Source: Stappia albiluteola (GTDB lineage: Bacteria > Pseudomonadota > Alphaproteobacteria > Rhizobiales > Stappiaceae). From it: a stretch of DNA of 64,000 nt. Position 1 is the stretch's first letter. Every line of letters begins with the position of its first letter. This document shows positions 8,869-17,954 of this stretch, one piece after another. A program made the translations under genes and the position numbers. The notes below the pieces were generated by a model, which searched no databases, was not told where the DNA came from, and was given only the letters and a program-made list of their open reading frames with translations. Location of the stretch: positions 41,481-105,480 of the forward strand of contig NZ_JACFXV010000006.1 in assembly GCF_014050225.1 (NCBI RefSeq), given 5' to 3'.

Positions 8869-9882
8869 ATGCCCCGCGCCGCCGATCTGGCGCGCCGCCT
8901 CGGTGAACAGGCCGAGGCGGTGTGCCGCTATTACCTGCCGAACGGTCGCCGCCAGGGCCGATACTGGATCTGCGGCGATGTCATGGGAACGCCGGGGCGG
9001 AGTCTTTATGTCCGCCTTTCCGGCGAACGTGCCGGCAAATTCTGTGACGCATCGACCGGCGAACATGGCGATCTTCTCGACCTTATCGCCCTCAATCGCG
9101 GCCTCGACTTCTGTGCCGCGCTCGATGAGGCGCGGGGATTCCTCAGCCTGCCGGTTCTGCCGACCCGCCAGGTCGAGCCGCCCGCGCCGTCCGGCTCTTC
9201 CGAGGCGGCGCGGCGGCTTTTCGCCGCGTCGAAGCCGATCCGCGCTACGCTGGCGGAACGCTATCTCCAAAGCCGCGGCATCGTACTGCCTGCGGACGTT
9301 TCCGCGCTCCGCTTTCATTCGCGCTGCTTTTATCGCGGGCCTGTGGGGCGCGAGATATGGCCGGCGCTCATCGCCGCCGTCACGGATCTCGACGGCGCCA
9401 TCACTGGCGTGCATCGCACCTGGCTTGATCCTGGCGGCGGCAAGGCGCCTCTCGATCAGCCCCGCCGCGCCATGGGTCATCTCGCCGGAAACGCGGTCCG
9501 GCTCGGCGTTGCCTCCGACGTCCTGACGGCGGCGGAAGGCATCGAAACGGCGCTGGCGCTCAAGACCGTGATGCCCGCCATGCCGGTCGTTGCCGCACTC
9601 TCCGCCGCCCACCTCGCTGCCCTGATTCTGCCGTCGTCGCTGCGTCGCCTCTATGTCGCGCGCGACAATGACGGGGCCGGGCGCTTTGCGGTGGAACGAT
9701 TGCGCGCCCGCTCCAGAGCCGGCGATATCGACATCCGCGCGCTCGCCCCGAGGACAGAGGATTTCAACGCCGATCTCCTCTCCCTCGGCCCGGACCGGCT
9801 CAGGGCATGGCTCGCCGAGCAGCTCGCTCCGGACGATGTTCAGCGTTTCCTGGTCGCGGATGAGCAGAGGCGATGCATGTGA
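8869..9882 (+). CDS. Toprim-domain protein, primase-like (337 aa)
   Basis: The C-terminal half is a Toprim fold: the acidic motif AEGIETALAL around residue 222 and the DxD-type motif ARDNDGAG around residue 264. The N-terminal part (RYWICGD, then GKFCDASTGEHGDLLDLIAL) resembles the DUF7146 region found in plasmid and ICE primase-like proteins. Such proteins bind single-stranded or replicating DNA and may prime the transferred strand. No classical CHC2 zinc finger was seen. It begins three bases after the methylase-helicase stop, so the two are almost certainly one transcriptional unit. Confidence 0.82.
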   Translation: MPRAADLARRLGEQAEAVCRYYLPNGRRQGRYWICGDVMGTPGRSLYVRLSGERAGKFCDASTGEHGDLLDLIALNRGLDFCAALDEARGFLSLPVLPTRQVEPPAPSGSSEAARRLFAASKPIRATLAERYLQSRGIVLPADVSALRFHSRCFYRGPVGREIWPALIAAVTDLDGAITGVHRTWLDPGGGKAPLDQPRRAMGHLAGNAVRLGVASDVLTAAEGIETALALKTVMPAMPVVAALSAAHLAALILPSSLRRLYVARDNDGAGRFAVERLRARSRAGDIDIRALAPRTEDFNADLLSLGPDRLRAWLAEQLAPDDVQRFLVADEQRRCM

Positions 9883-10011
9883 AGTCCGTCAGCGCCGGAC
9901 GGGCGAGGAGCGGCATCGGGGCCGGCCTTCCGGTTCACAAGGGGCCGCGCCACGGCCTTTCCAAGAGAGGGATCTGCCAGCGCCGGCCGACTTTGCAACG
10001 GCCTTGCGGCC

Positions 10012-10033
10012 GTCCTCCACTTCGTTGCGGCCC
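10012..10033 (+). repeat. 22-nt extragenic repeat, copy 1
   Basis: GTCCTCCACTTCGTT, one variable base, then CGGCCC recurs at 19528-19549 with 21 of 22 bases identical. Both copies lie about 100 nt before a backbone gene (DUF2493 here, DUF736 there). It may be a regulatory or processing element. Confidence 0.55.
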
Positions 10034-10080
10034 GGCGGGTGCAAAGCCGCCCCTTGGCACTGGCGGGCGATCCCCGGAAA

Positions 10081-10099
10081 GGCCGCGACGGACGCGGCC
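10081..10099 (+). promoter_or_regulatory. 7-bp hairpin in the leader of the DUF2493 gene
   Basis: GGCCGCG (10081-10087) and CGCGGCC (10093-10099) form a stem with a 5-nt loop, ending 21 nt before ATG 10121 and upstream of the GGGAGAC site. Confidence 0.55.
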
Positions 10100-10120
10100 T
10101 CGGAACCGGGAGACAGCCCC

Positions 10121-11068
10121 ATGCTGCACGACCTCTTCACCGACGACGCCATCGAACCCCATCACGCGGCATCGCCAACCGCCCATGTCCTCGACGAAAT
10201 GGCGCTTCACGGCACCCGTCCCGGCCCGGACGATCCGGAGCGCCTGACCGTGCCCGAAGCCGACCGTGCCGAGCAGGAGATCGAGACCGCCGCAGCCGCC
10301 CTCATTGCCCTCATGGCCGATACGGCGCTGGATGACGATCTCGATGACGTCCTCTGGGGCTTCGCCAATCTCTTCCACCGCCGCATCGGCTGGCTCGACC
10401 GCTTGCTCGACGACAACGAGATGACGCAGCGGCGCTTGGCAAGCGAGCAGGACGGCTCGGAGATCAAATCGGTCGAACTCGAGCGCCTGACTGCCCGCGG
10501 CGAGGCATTGCTCGAACGCCGCGCCGCCTTCGAGAACCTCCGCGACCTTGCCGCCACTCAATTCGAATCCGCGACCGGTTCCGCCTGGCGGCCCCGCACG
10601 GGCTCGATGACGAACCGGCGGACGATGACGGCGGCCATGATCGACAGCCGCGACTTCATCGCCGCCAAGCGGCGGGCCGAGACCGAACCGCTGCTGCCCA
10701 CCGGTCCGCGCATCGCGTTCACCGGCGGCGTCGACTGCAATGATCACGCCCGCATCTGGGATGCCCTCGACAAGGCCCGCGCCAAGCATCCCGATATGGT
10801 GCTCATCCATGGCGGATCGCCGAAAGGCGCCGAAAAGATAGCCGCCTGCTGGGCCGACAATCGCGGCGTGGCGCAGATCGTCTTCAAGCCCGATTGGACC
10901 CGCCATCGGAACGCAGCCCCCTTCAAGCGCAACGACCAGATGCTCGAAGCGCTCCCCATCGGCGTCATCGCCTTCCCCGGCTCGGGAATCTCGCAGAACC
11001 TCGCCGACAAGGCGCGTAAGATGGGGATCGCGGTGTGGCGGTTCGACAAGGGCGAGGGTGGCGCGTGA
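10121..11068 (+). CDS. DUF2493 (SLOG-like) protein (315 aa)
   Basis: The C-terminal 120 residues contain IAFTGGVDCNDH, VLIHGGSPKGAEKIAACWA and KRNDQML, then GSGISQNLADKA. This is the DUF2493/YAcAr pattern of the SLOG superfamily, a Rossmann-like fold that binds nucleotide-derived ligands. The N-terminal half is acidic and helical and covers most of residues 20-150. DUF2493 proteins are common in phages and ICEs, and no reaction is established. ATG 10121 is preferred over upstream frames because it follows GGGAGACAGCCCC, immediately after the leader hairpin. It is the last gene of the left backbone block. Confidence 0.85.
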   Translation: MLHDLFTDDAIEPHHAASPTAHVLDEMALHGTRPGPDDPERLTVPEADRAEQEIETAAAALIALMADTALDDDLDDVLWGFANLFHRRIGWLDRLLDDNEMTQRRLASEQDGSEIKSVELERLTARGEALLERRAAFENLRDLAATQFESATGSAWRPRTGSMTNRRTMTAAMIDSRDFIAAKRRAETEPLLPTGPRIAFTGGVDCNDHARIWDALDKARAKHPDMVLIHGGSPKGAEKIAACWADNRGVAQIVFKPDWTRHRNAAPFKRNDQMLEALPIGVIAFPGSGISQNLADKARKMGIAVWRFDKGEGGA

Positions 11069-11508
11069 CGCGCCGCAGCTGCCGTCGTTGTTGTTTTCCT
11101 GACACTTTTGTTTTTTTGGTTATCAACGTGTCGAAAGATACAAATACCTCCGGCGCATCGATGGCGTTGCAAATGTAGTGTGATGCCGAAAGCACTCGGT
11201 AAGATTATCCCCAATCTGAAACACTTCGAGCAAGACACGGTCGTTGATTGGGGCGCGCCATCTGTCTCGTAGTTAGCAATTACGGAAGGGGCGGCGCTAT
11301 GTGCAAAAGGCAGCCTTCTGCTACGGAGTTAGGATGAGTTTGCCGGTAATATCGAAAATGTTGATCGCCTGCGAGATGGCATCGAGCTCCTTTCCAACAG
11401 TGTTGGTGCAACTCCGCGACCGGCGCAATGTAACAGAAAATGTACAAAGTTGTTTGCGCATTGCCAATGCGAGTATTTCCTTTCAGACTGGCTGAGAGGA
11501 GCAAGGAA
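11069..11508. other. non-coding junction into cargo site 1
   Basis: This stretch is visibly poorer in G and C than the backbone, with runs such as TTTGTTTTTTTGG near 11107. I see no convincing gene. It marks the left edge of the first cargo insertion. Confidence 0.5.
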
Positions 11509-11973
11509 TGGATGAGCAGGAGAAGCTCACGCCGATCGGGCAAGTGATCTAAATCGGCGAGATGCTGACTTCCGCCTTCCGGGCTGAGAACATTACGGGG
11601 GCGCTGTCGGGCACGAGAGTGAGCTCAGGCGCGATCTCGCACCCGAACAATAAGATCTACGCCAAGATTGACGAGTGGCGGCACCGAAGGATAGAGCGCA
11701 GTCACCTCTACGTATTCCTAGACGGAATCGTGATGAAGCGCTCGTTGGTCGGCAAGGTCCAAAATGTCTCGCTACGGGTGGGGACCGAGCTGATGAGCAA
11801 CGGCTTCCCGGCTATCCTCGGCATCGCGGAGGGCCCGAAGGAGGATAAATCCGGTTGGGCGGCGCTTCTGCGTCATCTCGTGGATAGTGGGCCCTCAGGT
11901 GTGCGGCCGTTCGTTTCCGATGCTTGCCGTCGGCTCGTCGAAAGAGCCGCATTGCTGCCGTATGCGCAGTGCC
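11509..11973 (+). pseudogene. IS256-family (mutator) transposase remnant
   Basis: The plus frame reads HLYVFLDGIVMKRS, then ILGIAEGPKEDKSGWAALLRHL and VRPFVSDACRRLVERAA. These match the conserved core of IS256-family transposases (YLDGIVMKR, GxxEGxKEDKSGW, SDAxxGLVE). A TAA interrupts the frame at about 11550, the N-terminus is missing and the C-terminus is lost where IS3 sequence begins near 11972. It cannot encode an active enzyme. It is evidence of past insertion at the border of the cargo. Confidence 0.75.
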
Positions 11974-12182
11974 AGCAGACGCTTCAGTCGCGTGTTCTCG
12001 TCCTCCAACGCCTTCAGGCGGCGCGCCTCCGAGACGTCCATCCCGCCGAAACGGGCCTTCCAGTTGTAGATCGAGGCGTCACTGACCCCGTGCTTGCGGC
12101 ACAGGTCGGCGACCGAAACACCGGCCTCGTGTTCCTTCAGAATTCCGATGATCTGCTCTTCAGAAAAGCGGCTGCGCTTCAT
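11972..12182 (-). pseudogene. IS3-family OrfA remnant
   Basis: On the minus strand MKRSRFSEEQIIGILKEHEAG is followed by VADLCRKHGVSDASIYNWKARFGG and ENTRLKRLLA, the helix-turn-helix OrfA of IS3-family elements (IS407-like group). Normal OrfA continues with about 20 more residues. Here the frame leaves homology right after RLLA, at the junction with the IS256 remnant. No OrfB with a DDE catalytic core is present. Confidence 0.75.
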
Positions 12183-12456
12183 GTCCTGGTCCTCTCGATG
12201 GGCCAGAACGAACTTCAATCCGGATTAGAGCGCGGGGGCAACGTCAGCCTAAATAGCCGCTCCCGAACTCGAAGCCGTTGCCTGAGAGCACCGCTTACAC
12301 ACTGTCCGTATATTTGTTGGCTTGATGTTCATGCAGCAAGCCATCTTTGATGCTCCAACGATCTACAATTGGCACTCAAAACGGCATTACGTTAATAGCT
12401 TGCTCCATTCGGCGAATTGAAAATGGCATCTTGGATGGAAGTACACGCTTTGGTCT

Positions 12457-13728
12457 TTAGCGGGCCGGAACCCTCTTGGCACGTGGTAGGAACAAGATAT
12501 CCAATTTGCCATCCCGACCGGGCAAGTCGACGCCCTGCATCTGCATGAATGAAGTTGAAGGAAACCTGAATTTCAAGGCTTGAACCAAATCCATTGAGAC
12601 CACAAGGGATGCGCCAAGGCTTTTGGTTATGCGCTCCAGGCGGTAGGCAACGTTGACAGTATCGCCGAGGACCGTGAACTCATCATGGTAACCACTCTTT
12701 ACGACGCCGCTAAGGATTGACCCGTAATGCAGTCCTATTCCTACGGACGGTATCATTCCGTCCAGTCTTTTTTGCCCCTCAAGCCAACTATCGAGTGAAT
12801 TCGATATTTCAATAGCACATGCCAATGCCCGGTCGGTATCATCATTAGCATTGTGAGGGACGCCAAAAACGGCGAGGATGCCATCTCCGGTAAACTTGTC
12901 GATCACTCCGCGATGTTTTAACACGGACTTCGAAACTATCTGCCGATACGCCGACAACATCAAAGCTAGTTTCTCAGGTGAGGTGTTTTCCGACAATCGA
13001 GTAAACGCTCGAATATCAATGAACATCACGGCAGCGTGATTGCGCATCAATCCTAGGTTAGGGCCTTCTTCCTGGAGAGTTAGCGCAACCTGGGGAGAAA
13101 AGAAGCGGGTCAGATTCCGGCGCATATTGTCTGCATTCAGTGCGAGCAGCCTAGTTTGCTGCATCTCTGACGCAAAAAGATGCACGGCTATTGCTGTGAA
13201 ACCGAAACTAGCGGCGAAGCCCAGATCCTTGTTGAACAAGCCCTCGATGAATGGTGTCAGCCCGATACTGTGGTGACGCAGCGCCTGGACGATCAACATT
13301 CCTATCCAAGCAAAGAAGACAGCTGATGAAAAGACAATAATGCGGCCTTGATCCTGACGAAGAGCGACATGATTCAACAACACAAATGGGATCACAAGGC
13401 TCGTAGTTGTCAGATTGTGATTGGCTGTCGCAGCAGTATCCAGAAGGTTGCCGTAAAGCACTACACTGACCAAAACTGCATCGATCAATATGTAGATCAT
13501 TGTGGCATTGCGCCAATCGGGTCGGTAGAAGCTGGTCAATATGGACGTGGCTGTCACCGTCAGATAGGCAAATGCAATTAGAAGGTAGCCGACGATATTG
13601 TGGTGAGAGCTTTCGAAAAACAAATTTACGGCGACGATACCAAAGGCAACGAGCCGCAACGCGTTCCAGCGGAGCTCACGAGACGCATCAACGCCAAGAA
13701 GCGAAGTGCCGTCACGATTTTGTCCCAA
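12457..13728 (-). CDS. membrane class III adenylate/guanylate cyclase (423 aa)
   Basis: The N-terminal 190 residues hold about six hydrophobic segments, followed by RRNLTRFFSPQVA (about 203-215), the usual linker of bacterial membrane cyclases. The catalytic domain has the metal-binding aspartates in MFIDIRAFT (Asp238) and DKFTGDGILAVFG (Asp282), and the ATP-binding VLGDTVNVAYRLE. It should make cAMP (or cGMP) at the inner membrane. It begins with TTG, supported by AGAGGAG seven bases upstream. It lies downstream of the copper operon on the same strand, 94 nt after the CusF-like gene, and GC is lower than in the backbone, consistent with transfer. Confidence 0.88.
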   Translation of the reverse strand: MGQNRDGTSLLGVDASRELRWNALRLVAFGIVAVNLFFESSHHNIVGYLLIAFAYLTVTATSILTSFYRPDWRNATMIYILIDAVLVSVVLYGNLLDTAATANHNLTTTSLVIPFVLLNHVALRQDQGRIIVFSSAVFFAWIGMLIVQALRHHSIGLTPFIEGLFNKDLGFAASFGFTAIAVHLFASEMQQTRLLALNADNMRRNLTRFFSPQVALTLQEEGPNLGLMRNHAAVMFIDIRAFTRLSENTSPEKLALMLSAYRQIVSKSVLKHRGVIDKFTGDGILAVFGVPHNANDDTDRALACAIEISNSLDSWLEGQKRLDGMIPSVGIGLHYGSILSGVVKSGYHDEFTVLGDTVNVAYRLERITKSLGASLVVSMDLVQALKFRFPSTSFMQMQGVDLPGRDGKLDILFLPRAKRVPAR

Positions 13729-13760
13729 GACGGGCTCCTCTTAGTCCGGCAGATTCCACG

Positions 13761-13794
13761 AGGGGCGCAATGCGCCAAGGCGCGAGGCGCCCCT
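13761..13794 (-). promoter_or_regulatory. hairpin between the CusF-like gene and the cyclase
   Basis: AGGGGCGC and GCGCCCCT form a perfect 8-bp stem enclosing an inner GCGC/GCGC stem. No T-tract follows on the minus strand. It may attenuate transcription into the cyclase or stabilise the copper operon mRNA end. Confidence 0.4.
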
Positions 13795-13821
13795 GTAGGG
13801 GGAATGAGGGCGTTTCCGGTT

Positions 13822-14106
13822 TTATTTGATTTCGACGATAGTGAGCTTGCCGTTCACCCGGTCGGCGACGAATTCGATGTTGTCGCCTGCTTTCAGCTTT
13901 TCAAGCATGGCATCGTCGGCCGGGCGAAACACCATCGTCATTGCCGGCATGTCGAGGTTTTTTAGCTCCTCATGGATGACGGTGACTTTTCCAGCCTTAG
14001 CGTCAACTTTCTTGACGGTGCCCTTTGTATATTCGGTCGCGAATACGCTACTTGCGCTAAAAAACAACGATGCACAGGCAAGTGCAATTTTCGATATTTT
14101 TGTCAT
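13822..14106 (-). CDS. CusF-like periplasmic copper-binding protein (94 aa)
   Basis: After a Sec signal peptide ending near SSVFA, the mature protein carries GTVKKVDAKAGKVTVIHEEL and NLDMPAMTMVF. In CusF a His and two Met (MxM) with a Trp bind Cu(I)/Ag(I). Here the His (VIHEE) and the DMPAMTM methionines are present, but the Trp position is a Leu/Asn. It likely buffers periplasmic copper. Start ATG 14106 is favoured by AGGTGC upstream and a proper signal peptide. It is the sixth gene of a minus-strand copper operon. Confidence 0.85.
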   Translation of the reverse strand: MTKISKIALACASLFFSASSVFATEYTKGTVKKVDAKAGKVTVIHEELKNLDMPAMTMVFRPADDAMLEKLKAGDNIEFVADRVNGKLTIVEIK

Positions 14107-14189
14107 GTTGCACCTTTTGTTTGTCAGTTCAGCGTTGGATATTCCCAAGGCGAACCGGATGAGCGTGGGGTTTTCTTTCAAAAAGCGGA

Positions 14190-14753
14190 TCAGTTGCGTG
14201 CGAGCGAATTGACAACGTCAATGCCGCCCCTCATCCCGGCTTCATAATGCCCCGGGATGAGGCAAGCGAACTCGAAATCGCCGTCGTTGACGAACGACCA
14301 GATGATCTCGGCTTTGCTTCCGGGCTCCAGGTGAACCGAATTCGGGTCGTCGTGTTCCATTTCCGGAAATTTTTCCATGAGCGCCTTGTGTTCGGAAATT
14401 CCATGGTGATCGTCGAGCACGAATTCGTGGGCGAGTTCTCCCTTGTTTTCGATGATGAAGCGAATCGTCTCGCCGTGATTGATCTGCATTTGGTTTGGTT
14501 CAAAGATCATGTCGCCATCATCCGTTTCGCGCATCGTAACGGTGATCGACCGCGTGACTTTCGATGCCTTGCCCGGCTCCCCGACAGCCATTCTGTGGTG
14601 TTCTGCCGCCAAAGCGTGACCATGCCCTCCGGTATCCGCTCCGTGGTGAGGCGTCTTTGCCGCGTCCCCGTGGCCGCCGGCGTGGCTGCCGCCGGCCGCG
14701 GCAGCGGAGGCATAAAGAATGGCGCTGACAGTCGTGGTCATAAATCTCTGCAT
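14190..14753 (-). CDS. exported cupredoxin-domain protein (187 aa)
   Basis: A signal peptide (MQRFMTTTVSAILYASAAAAG) is followed by a His/Gly-rich stretch (residues 23-55) and a plastocyanin-like domain. Type 1 copper ligands are visible: His in LAHEFVLDD, then Cys, His and Met in ACLIPGHYEAGM. The His-rich segment could bind extra copper. CopI-like cupredoxins of this type occur in copper resistance clusters and may bind or relay copper to the neighbouring oxidase. It lies 44 nt downstream of the multicopper oxidase gene. GAAGGG precedes ATG 14753. Confidence 0.85.
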   Translation of the reverse strand: MQRFMTTTVSAILYASAAAAGGSHAGGHGDAAKTPHHGADTGGHGHALAAEHHRMAVGEPGKASKVTRSITVTMRETDDGDMIFEPNQMQINHGETIRFIIENKGELAHEFVLDDHHGISEHKALMEKFPEMEHDDPNSVHLEPGSKAEIIWSFVNDGDFEFACLIPGHYEAGMRGGIDVVNSLARN

Positions 14754-14797
14754 TCGTTTTCCCTTCTGGAAATTGCCGTGAGCATCAAGCGCTGGCA

Positions 14798-16156
14798 TTA
14801 GCCGGCCGTGTTGTGAGATCCGGGCCTCGGGGTAATTTGGGTTTGAGCATCGGCGGCCTTTCGCGGTTCCGGCAATTCGCCGGTCCACTCGTAAGCCTGC
14901 GTTCCCGGTGGGTTCTGGTACCAGCCAGGATCCGAGTAATCGCCGGGGGTCAGGCCTTCGCGCACCTTGACGACCGAGAACATGCCGCCCATTTCGAGCG
15001 GGCCGTGCGGTCCCCATCCGGTCATCATCGGAATAGTATTGTCCGGCAATTCCATTTCCATGACGCCCATATCGGCCATTCCGGCAGTCCCCATTGGCAT
15101 GTATTCCGGCTGAAGATTGCGGATTTTCTTCGTCAAATTGCGCTTGTCTGCGCCGACGAATGTGGGAACGTCATGCCCCATTGCGTTCATTGTGTGATGC
15201 GACTTGTGGCAGTGGATCGCCCAATCGCCTTCGTAGATTGCATCGAATTCAAAGGCCCGCATGGCGCCGACAGGAATATCGATCGACACTTCAGGCCATT
15301 GCGCTTCAGGCTTAACCCACCCTCCATCCGTGCAGGTCACGGCAAAATCGTAGCCGTGCATGTGGATGGGATGGTTGGTCATTGTCAGGTTGCCGACCCG
15401 GATCCGGGCCCGTTCGCCTTTGCCTATGGGGAGGGGGTCGATTCCGGGAAACACCCGGCTGTTCCATCCCCAAAGGCTGAAATCGAGCATCGTCATCACC
15501 TTCGGCACATACATGCCGGGGTCGATGTCGAAGGCGTTCAGCATGATCAGGAAGTCGCGATCGACCCGCCGGAAGTTCGGGTCCTTGGGATGGACGATGA
15601 ACATGCCCATCATGCCCATCGCCATTTGCACCATTTCATCGGCGTGCGGGTGGTACATGAAGGTGCCGCTCTTCACGAGGTCGAACTCGTAAACGAAGGT
15701 CTTGCCGGTGGGGATGCCGGGATGGGAAAGGCCCGATACGCCGTCCATACCTGACGGCAAGATAAGCCCGTGCCAATGAACCGATGTGTGCTCAGGTAAC
15801 TTGTTCGTCACGAATATGCGGATGCGGTCTCCTTCAACCGCCTCGATCGTCGGCCCGGGCGATTGACCATTGTAACCCCATAGGTAGGCGGTCATGCCCT
15901 CTGCGACTTCCCGCTCGACCGGTTCGGCGACCAGATGGAATTCCTTGACGCCGTTGTTCATCCGGAACGGCAGGGTCCAGCCGTTCAGCGTTACGACCGG
16001 GTTGTAGTCCGGACCGCTTTGCGGATGCAGCGGCGGCTGCGTTGCCGCCGTCTCCATGATTGCCGCTTCGGGAAGTCCGGCGTTTGCCGTTTTCGACCAG
16101 GCTGCCGTCGAGACCAGTGCAGCGCCGGCGCCCAGCAATTGACGTCTGTTGAACAT
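14798..16156 (-). CDS. multicopper oxidase, CopA/CueO type (452 aa)
   Basis: A twin-arginine leader (RRQLLGAGAALVSTAAW) sends the folded protein to the periplasm. The copper clusters are marked by HWHG, MYHPHAD, HPIHMHG and IHCHKSHH. A Met-rich region (PMGTAGMADMGVMEMEL) near the C-terminus may bind Cu(I). The enzyme should oxidise Cu(I) to less toxic Cu(II) with O2. CAGGAGA precedes ATG 16156. Upstream in-frame sequence overlaps the TolC-like gene and was not used. It sits between the TolC-like gene and the cupredoxin gene in one operon. Confidence 0.9.
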   Translation of the reverse strand: MFNRRQLLGAGAALVSTAAWSKTANAGLPEAAIMETAATQPPLHPQSGPDYNPVVTLNGWTLPFRMNNGVKEFHLVAEPVEREVAEGMTAYLWGYNGQSPGPTIEAVEGDRIRIFVTNKLPEHTSVHWHGLILPSGMDGVSGLSHPGIPTGKTFVYEFDLVKSGTFMYHPHADEMVQMAMGMMGMFIVHPKDPNFRRVDRDFLIMLNAFDIDPGMYVPKVMTMLDFSLWGWNSRVFPGIDPLPIGKGERARIRVGNLTMTNHPIHMHGYDFAVTCTDGGWVKPEAQWPEVSIDIPVGAMRAFEFDAIYEGDWAIHCHKSHHTMNAMGHDVPTFVGADKRNLTKKIRNLQPEYMPMGTAGMADMGVMEMELPDNTIPMMTGWGPHGPLEMGGMFSVVKVREGLTPGDYSDPGWYQNPPGTQAYEWTGELPEPRKAADAQTQITPRPGSHNTAG

Positions 16157-16169
16157 GGCTTTCTCCTGT

Positions 16170-17642
16170 TTAGTGGCCGCCGCCGCTGCTGTCCGCGACT
16201 GCGATAGCCTCGCTGTCACCGCCGCCTGCTGCGCCGCGGCCGCCGAAAATCGCACCGGAAAGGTCAGCGTCCGCGAGCCAGAAATCGCGCTTGGCCCTGC
16301 CTGCCAGAAGCATGGCATTGGTCTTCGCCCGCGTATCGGCGAGGAGTTCGAACGTGTTGGTGAACATCGCGTTGTTCGTCAGCAGGCCTTCTTCTTCAAT
16401 GCGTGTGCGCAGAGGCAGGACATTGGTTTGGTAATGGCGTGCGATGTCGTGGGTCGAGCGGTAGGCGGTATAGGCCGACCGCGCTTCGGAGCGGATATTG
16501 ACCGCCCTTTCCGCCAGCAGGTTGGCTGCCCGCATATACGCCAGTTCCGCCTTGCGAAGCCGGGCTTTACCGCTGTCGAAGACCGGAATGACGAATTCCA
16601 GCTCGAATTGAGGCGTCGTACTGGTTGAGGTTTCTCCATCGTCCCTCTCTCGCTCCACTTCGAGGCCGCCGATCAGTTCCAGGTCGGTGACGTATCGCGT
16701 CGCCTCGGTGAACCTGTAACTCTTGGACATCGCTTCGAGCTCAAGCCGGGCAATCTGAAGGTCGACACGGTTCTTCAAGGCTTCCGCCTCCACCGCGTCC
16801 TTTACGGCGAGCCTTCCCGGCAGGGCCGGCAGTTGGTCAGGAACGAAGAAGTCGACTTCGTCGCCCCAAAGTCCCATCAGGCGGGCTAATTCTTCCTTCG
16901 CAAGCCTTGCGGCAAGGCGCGCCTCGGCCTTCTGGCCGGTCAACTCGGCATAGAAGACATGCTCGCGCGCCTGGCCCGCTTTCGGCAGCGCTCCCGTTTC
17001 ACCGAGTTTTTCGGCGAGTTCCGATGCGGCGTCGGCCGCGACCTGCGCCTGGTTGAGAACCTGGACCGCTTCGAAGCCGGAAACCGCGTCGATCCAGGCT
17101 TTGCGGGTGGCACCTGCGAGACGAAGCGTTTCTTCTGCCGCCCTCAATTGCGCTTGCCTGAAGCGGGTATCCGCCAGATCGACGCGATCCTTGCGGGTTG
17201 CCAGCGATAGGATATTGGCGGCCACCGTCCCCTCAATGCTGCGGAACGCATCCAGGCCTGGAGCACCGATGCCGAATGTGCCGATCGAAACGCGCGGGTT
17301 TTCCGGCAGGAGCTGCTGCCAGACATCCGCAGCCGACATGCCAAGGTCGGCGTAGGCCGCCTGCAGACCTCGGTTGTTGAGAAGCGCAACCTGGATCGCC
17401 GTGTCAGCCGAGACGGTTTTCTTGTGCACCAGGCCATGCACCTGTTTCTTGAGCGATTCCGCGTGCTCCTGGTTCTGAATCCAGACGGAAGATCTGCCTG
17501 TTGCTTTGCGGGTAGTTTCGGCCACGGTGGAGAAGCCGGCGCCCGGCTCCGAATATTCCGAGATCTGCGCGGTACTGGCGCAGGCCCCGGCAAGCAGCGA
17601 CAGCAGGGAGACGGCGCCCATTTGGCGCGCGATACGCCTCAT
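16170..17642 (-). CDS. TolC-family outer membrane efflux lipoprotein (490 aa)
   Basis: A lipobox (LSLLAGAC) follows a short signal sequence. The rest is the long helical repeat expected for outer membrane factors of the CusC/TolC family, with FELEFVIPVFDSGKARLRKAE in the second repeat. Such proteins form a trimeric channel. Usually an RND or MFS pump and a periplasmic adaptor are encoded next door, but neither is in this window. The start overlaps the preceding lipoprotein gene by ATGA. It may work with a chromosomal pump or release oxidised copper from the periplasm. Confidence 0.88.
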   Translation of the reverse strand: MRRIARQMGAVSLLSLLAGACASTAQISEYSEPGAGFSTVAETTRKATGRSSVWIQNQEHAESLKKQVHGLVHKKTVSADTAIQVALLNNRGLQAAYADLGMSAADVWQQLLPENPRVSIGTFGIGAPGLDAFRSIEGTVAANILSLATRKDRVDLADTRFRQAQLRAAEETLRLAGATRKAWIDAVSGFEAVQVLNQAQVAADAASELAEKLGETGALPKAGQAREHVFYAELTGQKAEARLAARLAKEELARLMGLWGDEVDFFVPDQLPALPGRLAVKDAVEAEALKNRVDLQIARLELEAMSKSYRFTEATRYVTDLELIGGLEVERERDDGETSTSTTPQFELEFVIPVFDSGKARLRKAELAYMRAANLLAERAVNIRSEARSAYTAYRSTHDIARHYQTNVLPLRTRIEEEGLLTNNAMFTNTFELLADTRAKTNAMLLAGRAKRDFWLADADLSGAIFGGRGAAGGGDSEAIAVADSSGGGH

Positions 17643-17869
17643 GAATCACCTCCCGCTCCAGGAGCCTGCTCGTCGTTGAGTTGACGCCAGGGTTTGGGGT
17701 CGATTGGTACTCTGTGAGTGTATTCGCCGATGGCGGAGATGTCTGCGCTGCGCAGCAAGCCGATTTGGGCGTCGGCCGGCGATTGAAGTGGCAGCACGTT
17801 TTGCGGCTGCGATGCCGTACATGCGCCAAGGCCTGCCGGCAGCAGCACTGCCAGGATCAGATTTTTCAC
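17639..17869 (-). CDS. small lipoprotein of unknown function (76 aa)
   Basis: GTG 17869 follows AGGTGA by five bases. The protein begins VKNLILAVLLPAGLGACTASQ, a signal peptide with lipobox LGAC, and has about 58 residues after the lipidated cysteine. No family is recognised. It overlaps the TolC-like gene by four bases, so the two are translationally coupled and could form a complex at the outer membrane. Confidence 0.72.
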   Translation of the reverse strand: MKNLILAVLLPAGLGACTASQPQNVLPLQSPADAQIGLLRSADISAIGEYTHRVPIDPKPWRQLNDEQAPGAGGDS

Positions 17870-17954
17870 GAAATTCACCTGAAAATGAACATTGCCAGTC
17901 GCAGGGGGCAATTACGTCCCCCGCGGTCGAGATGGTCAGCGCGCTTCAGCGCGA

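Noticed and set aside
7336..9612. long open frame on the minus strand (about 758 codons)
   Set aside because: It is antisense to the methylase-helicase and Toprim genes, which have clear motifs. Long antisense frames are common in high-GC DNA.
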